Assembly (NCBI GenBank): GCA_017527205.1
Contig: JAFXQK010000069.1
Span: 1 to 64,000 of the forward strand
Direction of reading: 5' to 3'
DNA from: Lachnospiraceae bacterium
GTDB lineage: Bacteria > Bacillota > Clostridia > Lachnospirales > Lachnospiraceae
DNA length: 64,000 nt
Positions within the stretch are counted from its first letter, which is position 1. The number at the start of each line of letters is the position of its first letter. The notes below the pieces were generated by a model. That model did not search any database and was not told where the DNA came from. It saw nothing but the letters and a program-made list of their open reading frames with translations. The position numbers and the translations under genes were made by a program. Positions 41,197-49,843 of the stretch are shown here, one piece after another.

Positions 41197-42060
41197 TTAA
41201 AAATTTTCGGAAAATTCGTATTTCATCAGCGTCAAGCCCTTTGCTGGTGCCGTCGGTCCAGCTGCACTTCTGTCCCTTTGCTCCAGGATCTCTTTCACCT
41301 GCTCAGGCTGCCATCTTCCAACGCCAACCTCTAAGAGTGTTCCAACAATGATTCGAACCATGTTGTAGAGGAAGCCACCGCCCGTTACACGAATGATCAA
41401 CTCCTCATCCCGTGCTTCCGTAGCGTATTTTGTATTTGGGAGCATCGTCTGCTGCCAACAGCTTGCCGGTTCTTTGGCAGCATTCTCCTGACTGCTTGAA
41501 AGAAGACTAAAAGTTATGTCCCTGTTGGTGAAAATCTGAATAGAATAAATCGTTCTTACCGTGGTTTCGACCTGGGCATTTTCCTGACAAAAGCTCTTGA
41601 AATCATGCTCACCGACAAGGTATGCTGCCGCGCGGCGCATGGCTTCGATATCCAGCGCACGATAGACATGATGGCAATACAAACGCTTTACGGGGGGCAA
41701 AATCTCGCCGAGATAAATGCGATACTCGTAGGTCTTCCGGCTTTCACATTTACGCGGATGCCAATCCGCCGGAACCTCCTCCGACCTTGTCACGCGGATG
41801 TCCTCGGGAAGCCTTGCATTCAAGGCATAACAAACCTTATTGGCAGGAATCGGGCTGTCGACGTCATATACCGCGACGTTGCCCAGCGCATGTACTCCTG
41901 CGTCCGTTCGACTCGCTCCAATCACCTTGATTTCCTGCTGATAAAGGTCAGAAAGCGCCTTATTCAATTCACTCTCGATTGTGATACCGTTATTCTGGAT
42001 CTGCCATCCGTGGTAATTCGTCCCATCATAGGAAACCCACAATCGAATTCGCTTCGTCAT
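41197..42060 (-). CDS. truA: tRNA pseudouridine synthase A
   Basis: 287 residues from the ATG at 42060, three codons inside the longest frame, chosen for the spacing to AGAAGGGA. The catalytic aspartate is in GASRTDAGVHALGN (about residues 50-63). RLWVSYDGTNYHGWQ at the N-terminus and GGGFLYNMVRIIVGTLLEVG near 230 are TruA signatures. An insertion of about 20 residues (SSSQENAAKEPASCWQQ) sits before the latter. It modifies U38-U40 in the tRNA anticodon arm. It follows ecfT, as in many Firmicutes, but is separated from it by the hairpin array. The usual rplM-rpsI pair is not downstream. Confidence 0.96.
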   Translation of the reverse strand: MTKRIRLWVSYDGTNYHGWQIQNNGITIESELNKALSDLYQQEIKVIGASRTDAGVHALGNVAVYDVDSPIPANKVCYALNARLPEDIRVTRSEEVPADWHPRKCESRKTYEYRIYLGEILPPVKRLYCHHVYRALDIEAMRRAAAYLVGEHDFKSFCQENAQVETTVRTIYSIQIFTNRDITFSLLSSSQENAAKEPASCWQQTMLPNTKYATEARDEELIIRVTGGGFLYNMVRIIVGTLLEVGVGRWQPEQVKEILEQRDRSAAGPTAPAKGLTLMKYEFSENF

Positions 42061-42168
42061 GCCTTCCATTTCCCTTCTAATTCCAACCTTCTCCAGCCTT
42101 TGCTGTTATTCCAATCTGTCTCCAACTTTTACTATTATTCTCTATCGCTTGTTATCCTTCTAAGTCCC

Positions 42169-42588
42169 AAAGCTACCTACAAATTCCATTATCTTCTTTT
42201 GGTAGCTTTTACGTTCTCGGTACTCTTCAAAAAGCTACCTAATGGCCAGGTTTGGGCTTCTTAGGTTGCTTTTACGTTCTCGGCACTCTTCAAAAAGCTA
42301 CCTAATGGCCAGGTTTGGGCTTCTTAGGTTGCTTTTACGTTCTCGGCACTCTTCAAAAAGCTACCTAATGGCCAGGTTTGGCTTCTTAGGTTGCTTTTAC
42401 GTTCTCGGCACTCTTCAAAAAGCTACCTAATGGCCAGGTTTGGGCTTCTTAGGTTGCTTTTATGTTCTCGGCACTCTTCAAAAAGCTACCTAATGGCCAG
42501 GTTTGGGCTTCTTAGGTTGCTTTTCCGTTCTCTCCACTCTTCTAAAAGCTACCATTTGGCCAGATTTGGGCTCCTTAGGTAGTTTTTA
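42169..42588 (-). repeat. Tandem array of seven terminator-like hairpins (62-63-base units)
   Basis: Units begin at about 42169, 42231, 42294, 42357, 42419, 42482 and 42545. Each has an AAAAGCTACCTAA arm and a TTAGGTTGCTTTT or GGTAGCTTTT arm around a GGCCAGGTTTGGGC loop, and T residues follow on the minus strand. The two outer units are diverged but still pair; the five inner ones are almost identical. They stand between ecfT and truA. The gap contains no gene; short in-frame stretches are repeats of the same 21 codons. Confidence 0.88.
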
Positions 42589-42653
42589 GCAAATAAGGTA
42601 CACTTTATTGGGAGCTTGCCCGGTATTTTACTTCATGGTTATTTCGCATGTCC

Positions 42654-43481
42654 TTATGCGACGCCCACCATGAGCATGGGAAGCTTTAATCTCCCTGCCC
42701 AGATGCTTGCGACCACAAAGAAAAGGAGAAGGAAATATGCCAAGAAGTCTCGCTTATGATATTTCAGTGGCTTCATCTTTGTGCGTCCCTCGCCGCCGCG
42801 ATAGCATCTTGCTTCCATCGCCATGGCAAGGTCATTTGCCCTGCGGAAGGCCGATACAAACAGCGGCACAAGGAGCGGCACCATGGCCTTCGCACGCGCG
42901 ATTAAGTTTCCGCTCTCAAAGTCTGCGCCGCGTGCCATTTGAGCCTTCATAATCTTGTCGGTCTCCTCCATCAAAATCGGAATAAAGCGGAGCGCGATGG
43001 ACATCATCATGGCAACCTCATGCACGGGTACCTTAAAGATTTTCAGGAATCCCATCATCTTTTCCATGCCATCCGTCAGGTTGTTAGGCGTCGTCGTCAG
43101 CGTCATGAGGGAGGAGCCAATCACAAGAAGCGAAAGGCGCAATGCCATTGACACGGCAAGCTCCGTACCCTCCTGCGTAATTTTCAGCTTCCAAAAGGTC
43201 ACGACGGGCGTTCCAGGCGTTAAAAACAGGTTGAAGAGCACCGTGATCATGAGCAGGAATAAAATGGATTTCATGCCCTTAACCATAAATTTGAACGGCA
43301 CCTTGGAAAGTCTGATGACCAAGGCCAAGAATAAAATGGCTAGGCCGTAGCCGATAAAGTTTTTATAAAAGAACAGCGTAATCACGTAAAGGAGCGTTCC
43401 CCCGATTTTCACGCGGGGATCAAGCCTGTGGATCAACGACTGTGCCTGATAATATTGTCCGATTGTAATGTCTTTTAACAT
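42654..43481 (-). CDS. ecfT: Energy-coupling factor transporter transmembrane protein EcfT
   Basis: 275 residues with about six transmembrane helices. The two coupling-helix signatures of EcfT are present: QMARGADFESG (about 185-195) and AMAMEARCYRGGEGRT (about 223-238), each with the A-R-G/C motif that contacts the ATPases. HRLDPRVKIGGTLLYV near the N-terminus is also typical. It joins EcfA1/EcfA2 with exchangeable S components to import vitamins and metals. It follows ecfA2 after a 183-base gap in which I see no clear element. The array of hairpins is directly downstream. Confidence 0.96.
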   Translation of the reverse strand: MLKDITIGQYYQAQSLIHRLDPRVKIGGTLLYVITLFFYKNFIGYGLAILFLALVIRLSKVPFKFMVKGMKSILFLLMITVLFNLFLTPGTPVVTFWKLKITQEGTELAVSMALRLSLLVIGSSLMTLTTTPNNLTDGMEKMMGFLKIFKVPVHEVAMMMSIALRFIPILMEETDKIMKAQMARGADFESGNLIARAKAMVPLLVPLFVSAFRRANDLAMAMEARCYRGGEGRTKMKPLKYHKRDFLAYFLLLFFVVASIWAGRLKLPMLMVGVA

Positions 43482-43664
43482 AATTCTACCCTACTGTAAC
43501 TACCAAATTTCATATGGCATCTGTATCACTCACACAAATCTTATTTACATACTGAATCCATGCCCTATGGCATCTGCCGCTTTATGATATTTGCTGCAAT
43601 TTGGCATTCACTGCCCGATAGGAGCTTTATATGGTGATTTTTTAAGGCATGGATGATCGAGCGC

Positions 43665-44516
43665 TTACGCAAGGCTCAGGGCATGCAGAATGGATTGCTT
43701 AGCCTCCTCCACGGTCGTCGCGCTGACGTCCACGGGCAGGCCCCTTTCCTTCAGGTCATGCATGACATAGGTCACCTGGGGGCAGGCAAGCCCCATCTCC
43801 TCCAGCTCCTTATAGTGGGCAAAGACCTCCTTGGGCGTGCCGTCAAAGGCAACGCGGCCATGATTCATCACAAGGATTCTGTCGACATATTCCGCGACGT
43901 CCTCCATGCTGTGGGACACGAGGAGAATCGTCATCTTGCTCTCCGTCTGAAGCTTCTTAATCAGGTCAAGGATTTCCTGTCTGCCCTGCGGATCCAGACC
44001 GGCCGTGGGCTCGTCAAGGATCAGGACCTTCGGATTCATGGCAAGGACGCCCGCGATGGCAGCGCGGCGCTTCTGCCCGCCTGAAAGATCAAAGGGCGAC
44101 TGGTTATACAGCTCCTTGGGCATGCTAACGGCCTCCAGCGCTGCCGTGGCACGCTCCTTGATTTCTGCCTCCGATAGCCCCAGGTTCTTAGGGCCAAAGC
44201 AAACATCCGAGAACACGTCGATTTCAAACAGCTGATGCTCCGGATATTGAAAAACAAGTCCAACCTTTCGGCGAAGCTCCTTCAAGGAATAGTCCTTGGC
44301 ATAAATGTCCTGACCGTCAAAGATGATGTGCCCACTGCTCCCCTTGAGCAGTCCGTTCAGGTGCTGAACCAGCGTGGACTTTCCTGAGCCCGTATGCCCG
44401 ATGATCCCGACAAACTGGCCGTCGGGGATGGTCAGGGTAATGTCATCCAGCGCTTTTACGGCAAGCGTCGTATCCTCGCCATAGGTATGTGTTAAATGCT
44501 CGATGGTAATCGGCAT
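43665..44516 (-). CDS. ecfA2: Energy-coupling factor ATPase EcfA2
   Basis: 283 residues. Walker A GHTGSGKST (about 39-47), Q-loop in LVFQYPEHQLFEIDV, signature LSGGQKRRAAIAG, Walker B VLILDEPTAGLDP and switch histidine in LLVSHSMEDVAEY. The Q-loop followed by PEHQLF is typical of ECF ATPases. It pairs with EcfA1 encoded upstream and EcfT downstream. Its assignment as A2 follows the A1-A2-T gene order of other Firmicutes. Confidence 0.95.
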   Translation of the reverse strand: MPITIEHLTHTYGEDTTLAVKALDDITLTIPDGQFVGIIGHTGSGKSTLVQHLNGLLKGSSGHIIFDGQDIYAKDYSLKELRRKVGLVFQYPEHQLFEIDVFSDVCFGPKNLGLSEAEIKERATAALEAVSMPKELYNQSPFDLSGGQKRRAAIAGVLAMNPKVLILDEPTAGLDPQGRQEILDLIKKLQTESKMTILLVSHSMEDVAEYVDRILVMNHGRVAFDGTPKEVFAHYKELEEMGLACPQVTYVMHDLKERGLPVDVSATTVEEAKQSILHALSLA

Positions 44517-44605
44517 GTTCTTCTCTCCTTACGTCTTTTCTGATTGTATGCGCCTAAACCCATACGATGTGTAATCCCAGCTCAGGCGTTCCATCCAACG
44601 CCCGG

Positions 44606-44779
44606 CAGGCCAATTGCGGCCATGTTTAGACAGGCTTGCAGATCCATTCCTTGCGGCTGCGTTACGGCAGGCTGCAGATCCATTCCTTGCGGCTGCGTTA
44701 CGGCAGGCTGCAGATTGGCTTATTGTAGCCGCGTTAAGATAAGCCGGCTAATAATTGTGGCAGGCCTTAGGGCAGGCTG
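44606..44779 (-). repeat. Five-unit repeat of about 36 bases covering the ecfA1 stop codon
   Basis: On the minus strand units begin CAGCCTGCC[CG]TAA[CG]GC. The first contains the stop codon of ecfA1; units 3 and 4 are identical (36 bases); the others are degenerate. It fills most of the 250-base gap between ecfA1 and ecfA2. Confidence 0.8.
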
Positions 44780-45633
44780 TCAATGCGGGGCGAAATCAAC
44801 GCGTCAACAAGCTCCTTGCGTGTCAGGATGCCATCTGGCAACGGAACGCCCGCCTGTTGCAGTTCATATGCCAAAAGCGTCACCTGTGGGACGTCAAGGC
44901 GCAGGTCCTTCAGGCGCTCCATCTGAGAGAAGATTTCACGCGGCGTGCCCTGCATGGCGATTTTGCCGTGATCCATGACAAAGACCTGATCCGCATGAAC
45001 AATCTCTTCCATGTAGTGCGTGATCAAAATAATGGTCACGCCTTCCACCTGATTCAGTCCTCTCGCGGCGCGGATGACCTCCTTGCGACCGCCCGGATCC
45101 AACATGGCGGTCGGTTCATCAAACACGATCACTTTCGGATGCATGGCAAGCACGCCTGCGATCGAAACACGCTGCTTTTGACCGCCAGAGAGCTTGTTCG
45201 GAGAATACTTTCGGTATTCATACATGCCAACGGCCCTTAAGCTCTCTTCGACGCGCTCCCAGATCTCCTTCGTCGGCACGCCCATATTCTCAGGTCCAAA
45301 GCCTACGTCCTCCTCGACAACCTGACCAATGATCTGATTGTCAGGATTTTGGAATACCATGCCCGCGCGCTGACGCACCTCCCAGAGGTTCTCCTCCTTG
45401 GCCGTATCAAGACCATCGACCCAGACCGTACCTTCCTTCGGCGAAAGAATCGCATTAATGTGCTTTGCCAGCGTGGACTTTCCCGAGCCATTATGTCCCA
45501 GAATCGCGATAAAGCTCCCCTCTTTGACGTCCAGTGAGACATGATCTACCGCCGTGGTCACGCCCTCGATATTCCCTTCCTCGTCCCGTCGCTCATATTC
45601 ATGTACTAAATTTTCCGTTCTTACGATACTCAT
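44767..45633 (-). CDS. ecfA1: Energy-coupling factor ATPase EcfA1
   Basis: 288 residues. Walker [10 protein letters not shown] (about 43-51), Q-loop [19 protein letters not shown], signature [13 protein letters not shown], Walker [14 protein letters not shown], switch histidine in [13 protein letters not shown]. The FQNPDNQ motif is diagnostic for ECF ATPases. First gene of the ecfA1-ecfA2-ecfT set. Its 3' end lies in a minisatellite, so the last residues (RIDSLP) are encoded by repeat DNA. Confidence 0.95.
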   Translation of the reverse strand: MSIVRTENLVHEYERRDEEGNIEGVTTAVDHVSLDVKEGSFIAILGHNGSGKSTLAKHINAILSPKEGTVWVDGLDTAKEENLWEVRQRAGMVFQNPDNQIIGQVVEEDVGFGPENMGVPTKEIWERVEESLRAVGMYEYRKYSPNKLSGGQKQRVSIAGVLAMHPKVIVFDEPTAMLDPGGRKEVIRAARGLNQVEGVTIILITHYMEEIVHADQVFVMDHGKIAMQGTPREIFSQMERLKDLRLDVPQVTLLAYELQQAGVPLPDGILTRKELVDALISPRIDSLP

Positions 45634-45753
45634 ATTTAACCTTTACACAAATTCTTACAATGTCTTATCCTTCATTCAAATATGAACCAATGTCTGCGCA
45701 CTCGTTTTCGAATCGCTACAATCTTTTAACTTACGCATACCTTGAGAAACTTT

Positions 45754-46554
45754 CTAAGAGCTCTTTCTTATTGCGACACAAATCTCGTCGGCGCGGAAAT
45801 ATGGCAGGCACTCCGCGAGCGTCTTACGAACAAGCTCTTTGACATCTGCCTTGAAGTCCTTTCCCTGCACCATGGGATCATGCTCCTGCAAATTCGCCAG
45901 CTTGTCTTCGATCAGTGCCTCAGCCTCTTGCAGCTTTTTGAAATCCAGGTCACTCTGTTTCTGATAGCGTAGCTCAACATAGACCTGATAAAGATCATTT
46001 CCATGCGGATGCATCATGGAACCCATTCGATAAAAACGATCGGTCGCGATAAGAAGATATTCATCCCATTCTTCATCCGCCTGAGACATTTCATCATCAC
46101 TTAACCTCTCGAAGGTCTCGATGGGATAGTGAATGGTCATGTCCTCCGCCTTCTTTACAGTCATCTCGATGCTATTTTCAAAATCTTTCTTCGCCTGCCC
46201 AGAGGAAATATAACTTGCAAGCTCCTCCTTGTACTGCTTTTGCAGGACAATGGATCTTGCGATCCATGCGATGATCACCACACCTAAAATAGCCCCGAAA
46301 CCCCAATCAAAATACGCTGCCCTGTCGTTCATAAGTTTCATGTTATGGAGGCCGCTTGCGATCAGGCATCCTACAACGAATACCCCTATCAAAAATACGA
46401 TGACCATGGTCTGCTTAGAAAGCATCAAGGCATATTTTCTGCTCGACGAAAGCTTTCTTTCTGCAGTCATTTGTACCATGCTTCGCTCGCATTCTTCCAT
46501 GGTTTTCTTCATGTCCTCACGAATCACTTCGTCTAAAGGCTTCTTCGTCCCCAT
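45754..46554 (-). CDS. Membrane protein of unknown function, paralogue of the protein at 38731
   Basis: 266 residues; ATG with GAGGGA before it. The charged N-terminus (about 1-45) is followed by two transmembrane helices at about 48-70 (MVIVFLIGVFVVGCLIASGL) and 83-105 (WGFGAILGVVIIAWIARSIV). The C-terminal soluble part (about 130-266) has DEEWDEYLLIATDRFYRM and YQVYVELRYQK, matching the paralogue closely enough to define a family. The C-terminal half is probably cytoplasmic. No known domain is recognised. It separates the phosphatase gene from ecfA1 in the same direction. Confidence 0.8.
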   Translation of the reverse strand: MGTKKPLDEVIREDMKKTMEECERSMVQMTAERKLSSSRKYALMLSKQTMVIVFLIGVFVVGCLIASGLHNMKLMNDRAAYFDWGFGAILGVVIIAWIARSIVLQKQYKEELASYISSGQAKKDFENSIEMTVKKAEDMTIHYPIETFERLSDDEMSQADEEWDEYLLIATDRFYRMGSMMHPHGNDLYQVYVELRYQKQSDLDFKKLQEAEALIEDKLANLQEHDPMVQGKDFKADVKELVRKTLAECLPYFRADEICVAIRKSS

Positions 46555-46692
46555 CGTACTTTCCCTCTATCCCTCTCTGCTTCTCCCTCTCTCCTATGGG
46601 CCTTAACTTTCGCATTGACTAGGTTTCATTGGATCAGTTGGATCATACCTCACAAAAGCCCAGGCAAGGGATGCCAACATGACATCGGATGA

Positions 46693-46768
46693 ATCAAAGA
46701 GCTTACATAAGCTCACGGCATTTGTACAAGCTTACAGCACTCGCACAAGCTCACAGTTCTTACACAAG
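46693..46768 (-). repeat. Four 19-base repeats covering the stop codon of the phosphatase gene
   Basis: CTTGTGTAAGAACTGTGAG, CTTGTGCGAGTGCTGTAAG, CTTGTACAAATGCCGTGAG, CTTATGTAAGCTCTTTGAT on the minus strand. The second unit contains the stop codon TAA; the last two lie in the spacer. Confidence 0.82.
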
Positions 46769-47280
46769 GTCTCCCAAAAGCTTTTCAGTGGTATATTCCG
46801 ATAACGATTGATGATCGAGGTATTCATGGCACCATGCCCAACAATCAGGACATTCTTGCCTTCCTTAACCAACGGCTCCGCCACCTCCCGAAGAAATTCC
46901 CCCGTTCTTTGGAAGAGCTCTTCAAAGCTTTCCGCGCCGTCCGTTGGCACGTAATGCGCCGGATCCTTAAACATGGAATAGGCTGGATACGCTGGCTTTT
47001 GAAAAATATGGTCAATGCCCTCGGAAATTCCAAAACCCATCTCGCGAAGACGATCATCCACAATCACGGGAATGTCGCGCCCTTCTAAAAAGATGTCTGC
47101 GGTCTCACGGGCCCTTTGCAACGGGGAAACAAAGCAGATATCCAAAGGAATCTCTTTATATTTGATTGCAGCCTCACGGGCCATCTGGCGCCCCTCGTCA
47201 TTTAAAGGGATGTCCGTCCCACCTTGCAGACGGTACTCCGCATTCCAGTCCGTGCGGCCATGTCGCATAATGTATAACAA
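46732..47280 (-). CDS. Histidine phosphatase (phosphoglycerate-mutase-like) family protein
   Basis: 182 residues from a TTG at 47280, chosen because AGGAAGG is eleven bases upstream. The frame continues to another TTG at 47316, but that overlaps the -10 promoter and cannot be translated. The phosphohistidine motif IMRHGRTDWN is at residues 4-13. The second conserved arginine is in SPLQRARETA, and the second catalytic histidine is in LIVGHGAMN. It is likely a broad phosphatase like PhoE or alpha-ribazole phosphatase; the substrate is not predictable. The final codons are part of a 19-base tandem repeat. Confidence 0.9.
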   Translation of the reverse strand: MLYIMRHGRTDWNAEYRLQGGTDIPLNDEGRQMAREAAIKYKEIPLDICFVSPLQRARETADIFLEGRDIPVIVDDRLREMGFGISEGIDHIFQKPAYPAYSMFKDPAHYVPTDGAESFEELFQRTGEFLREVAEPLVKEGKNVLIVGHGAMNTSIINRYRNIPLKSFWETLCKNCELVRVL

Positions 47281-47317
47281 ATCGCACTCATCCTTCCTAA
47301 TGAAGCTGTTTCGCAAT

Positions 47318-47326
47318 ATTATAACA
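47318..47326 (-). promoter_or_regulatory. Extended -10 promoter of the phosphatase gene
   Basis: TGTTATAAT on the minus strand, about 38 bases before the chosen TTG start; the -35 position (TTTATT) is weak. It excludes the longer open frame as the protein start. Confidence 0.55.
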
Positions 47327-47345
47327 CAAGCGGTAAATTTAATAA

Positions 47346-47379
47346 AGAAAAATCGAGCAGGAAAAACCTACTCGATTTT
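47346..47379 (-). terminator. Terminator of the first solute-binding lipoprotein gene
   Basis: AAATCGAG and CTCGATTT with inner AGG/CCT pairs and a five-base loop, followed on the minus strand by TTTTTCTTTATT. It is about 16 bases after the stop. Confidence 0.88.
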
Positions 47380-47394
47380 GCAGATACAATCCTT

Positions 47395-49692
47395 TTATTC
47401 TGTTTCGCTCAAGTACAGCCGCACTCTGTTTTCAACATGATCCTCCAGAGCGTCTCTGGTAATGTTCCCCTGAAAGTACTCTGTGAATTCTTCATCCAAA
47501 ACGATGTCCAGCTCGGGAGGCATTTCGTATTCGACAATCGCTTCTTCCACAAGTTTTCGGAAGAGGATCCGGTCTTCCTCGAGCTGCTTTTTCGTCTTCT
47601 CTAGGCCTTCCTTCCCCATCCAGGCGATGAGCTCGGTTTGCTTATCAATATAGGACTGCACTTGTTCCTCAAACATGTCCTTGCGGACACTGATTCCAAA
47701 GTTAACGTTACGCTCCGAGGTCGCGATTTGTCCTTCATGAGTCAAGAGCTCGCGTAAGAATGTATAGGCAACGATCTTATCTTCTTCAGGGGCCGTGGTA
47801 CAGACGCAAATAGGATGGTACGCTTCCATGAAGTGCCTGCCGCCATCCTTTGTGGGATAGCCAACATAAGAGATGTCGTCCCCATATCGCTCCCTTTGGA
47901 CGGAGAAGTTGCTTAAGTTGCTTGCATGCACTTGAGCACAAAGCACCTCACCATTTCGAAAGGCTTCGTACCAATCCTCGCCGTACCCCTCGTCATGACA
48001 TTTTTCCGCAGCGAGGTTTAGCACCTGTTCCAAATTTTTCTTGTTCAGGCAGTTTTTGAGACTGGTGGAATCCAAAAGATAATTTTCTTGCAGGCCGTGC
48101 ATGAAATAGGTCGTCGCCAGGGTTTTCCCGCCAATGTTTCCCTTCGTCGGCTGAAAGACCGCCTTAATCTTGGGGTCTGCAGCCCTTTTTAGGAATTCAT
48201 CATAGGTCCATTCCGACTGTTTGATCTCCGTACCAAGCACGACAAGTGTTTTGACACTAAAATCCGAGACAAAACCATAGGTAATGCCATCGATCTTTCC
48301 GAATTCCAGTGGTTTTTCCAAAAGCTCTTCTCGCATGCCAGCAGACTCCAAAAGACCATCTAACGGCTCCCAGAGCTTTTCCTGCGCGCGAAAGCCCGTA
48401 GCACTGGTATCGACAAGGACAGGGCCGTTGCCGGTCGTCAGCTCCGCCAAAAGCCTTGTTTGATCATAATCGGATTTGATCTCCACGTGATAAGCCGGAT
48501 ATTTTCGATTAAAAAGCGCTGCAGCGCGTTCATAATAAGCCCTTCGAAATGGCGTAACGGCAAGGATCACCTCATGAATCTCAACCTGCTCCGTGGTAGG
48601 CGCAAGCACCATGTAATTCATGGCGGTACCGTCATGGTAACTTACGGCAATCTCACCATTCCTCCTAACATAGGCATAGCCGTAGTCTGCTGAAATCCCG
48701 TGATTACTCCAAAGGTAGAGCGGCTCCGAATCCTTCCAGTCGTAGTTACAACGGAATACTCCCGCGGGACTGACATAAAGGAGCTTTTTATCGTCTAGCG
48801 GGAAGTAATTCTTACGGTCTGACATGAACTTTCGTCTGGAAGTGATCACCTCTTCTTTTCCCGTCTCGAGGTCGATCCTGTAAAGGTCCTCATCATCAAG
48901 CTCTTTCCCGCCATTGACGTGGCGTTTTACGTAAACGTTACCGTCCGCGCCCATAATAAGCGAGTAAACCGCTTCTTTCCGGTCCACTCTGTCCTCTAGC
49001 GGAAAGCTCGCCAGTATTTCCCCTTTTGTGTTGACCACATAGTAGGTGTATTTTCGCTCCGCGAAATAAGATGCGAGGAAATGCAGATTGCCATCCTTAT
49101 CCGTAAAAGGTGCGTCTGCATTCATTTTCCTTGCGTGATCGAGAAAGTCCGCATAAAACTCCCAAAGGACAGTGCCGTTTTCATCGGTCTCCCAAAAATG
49201 ATACGCATACCTTCCGTCAGACTGCTCTTCCGTATAGCTAAAGGTCAGGTGATCCGTGCCGAGAACATTGTTCATGTTCCCTCTCAGCGAAAGATCACTT
49301 TCACGGTACATTCCATCATCTTCGATGATGCCATACTCGCTCTTTCCCATTTTAGACGTTTGTTCCCAATAATACAGCGAAGCATATGCCCTAGTCTCCG
49401 CATGCAAGACACCGCTTGTCATTTTTATGTATCCTTCCGGAACCGGGAACGCAAGAGAGCATTGGAATTTTGCACGATAAGTATCCAGCGAATTGTCCTT
49501 CCATGCCCCCGCCGCAGTATCGAGGAAGGAAAACTCATGGAGGACCGCAGTCTTATCGTTCCCTGCGTAGGCAGGTTTCTGCACCTCACTTTCCCCACGC
49601 GTGCAACCAGAGAGCATCATTGTCAAGAGGAGGCCCCAAAACAGGGAATATATACACTTTTTCTGTTCTCTTCGTTTGTCCCTAAAGCTCAT
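47395..49692 (-). CDS. Large lipoprotein: propeller-like N-terminal half fused to an extracellular solute-binding domain
   Basis: 765 residues from the ATG at 49692 (GAGAGG six bases upstream). The lipobox LLLTMMLSGC gives an acylated cysteine at about residue 30. Residues about 50-390 contain repeated short strands with phrases such as DGNLHFLAS, DGNVYVKRH and NGEIAVSYH spaced 40-60 residues apart, the pattern of a beta-propeller. Residues about 395-765 resemble a family 1 extracellular sugar-binding protein: AALFNRKYPAYHVEI, GPVLVDTSATGF, KIDGITYGFVSDFSV, NFGISVRKDMFE. No permease or ATPase of the transporter is nearby. It is a tandem paralogue of the next gene. A role as sensor-binding protein or orphan importer component is inferred. 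Confidence 0.85.
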   Translation of the reverse strand: MSFRDKRREQKKCIYSLFWGLLLTMMLSGCTRGESEVQKPAYAGNDKTAVLHEFSFLDTAAGAWKDNSLDTYRAKFQCSLAFPVPEGYIKMTSGVLHAETRAYASLYYWEQTSKMGKSEYGIIEDDGMYRESDLSLRGNMNNVLGTDHLTFSYTEEQSDGRYAYHFWETDENGTVLWEFYADFLDHARKMNADAPFTDKDGNLHFLASYFAERKYTYYVVNTKGEILASFPLEDRVDRKEAVYSLIMGADGNVYVKRHVNGGKELDDEDLYRIDLETGKEEVITSRRKFMSDRKNYFPLDDKKLLYVSPAGVFRCNYDWKDSEPLYLWSNHGISADYGYAYVRRNGEIAVSYHDGTAMNYMVLAPTTEQVEIHEVILAVTPFRRAYYERAAALFNRKYPAYHVEIKSDYDQTRLLAELTTGNGPVLVDTSATGFRAQEKLWEPLDGLLESAGMREELLEKPLEFGKIDGITYGFVSDFSVKTLVVLGTEIKQSEWTYDEFLKRAADPKIKAVFQPTKGNIGGKTLATTYFMHGLQENYLLDSTSLKNCLNKKNLEQVLNLAAEKCHDEGYGEDWYEAFRNGEVLCAQVHASNLSNFSVQRERYGDDISYVGYPTKDGGRHFMEAYHPICVCTTAPEEDKIVAYTFLRELLTHEGQIATSERNVNFGISVRKDMFEEQVQSYIDKQTELIAWMGKEGLEKTKKQLEEDRILFRKLVEEAIVEYEMPPELDIVLDEEFTEYFQGNITRDALEDHVENRVRLYLSETE

Positions 49693-49731
49693 TTGTATCC
49701 TCTCTGACACCGATTTCTAGTCATCCTCTTA

Positions 49732-49843
49732 AAGGTCGTCGTTCTTGGTAGTTATTGCTCCTGAAGGACATTGCTTTTGGTAGTCATTGCTCCTGAATGC
49801 CAGCGTTTTTAATAGTTATTGTTCTTGGCGGTCACTGCTCTTG
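49732..49843 (-). repeat. Seven 16-base repeats covering the stop codon of the second lipoprotein gene
   Basis: Units such as CAAGAGCAGTGACCGC, CAAGAACAATAACTAT, CAGGAGCAATGACTAC on the minus strand (period 16, doubled period 32). The first unit encodes the last residues QEQ and the stop TGA; the others fill the spacer. Confidence 0.82.

Noticed and set aside
42169..42588. CRISPR-like look of the 63-base repeats
   Set aside because: Units are directly contiguous with no variable spacers and no cas genes; each unit folds as a terminator-like hairpin.
47281..47316. Extended N-terminus of the histidine phosphatase from a TTG at 47316
   Set aside because: That codon lies directly beside the TATAAT -10, so it would be at or before the transcript start.
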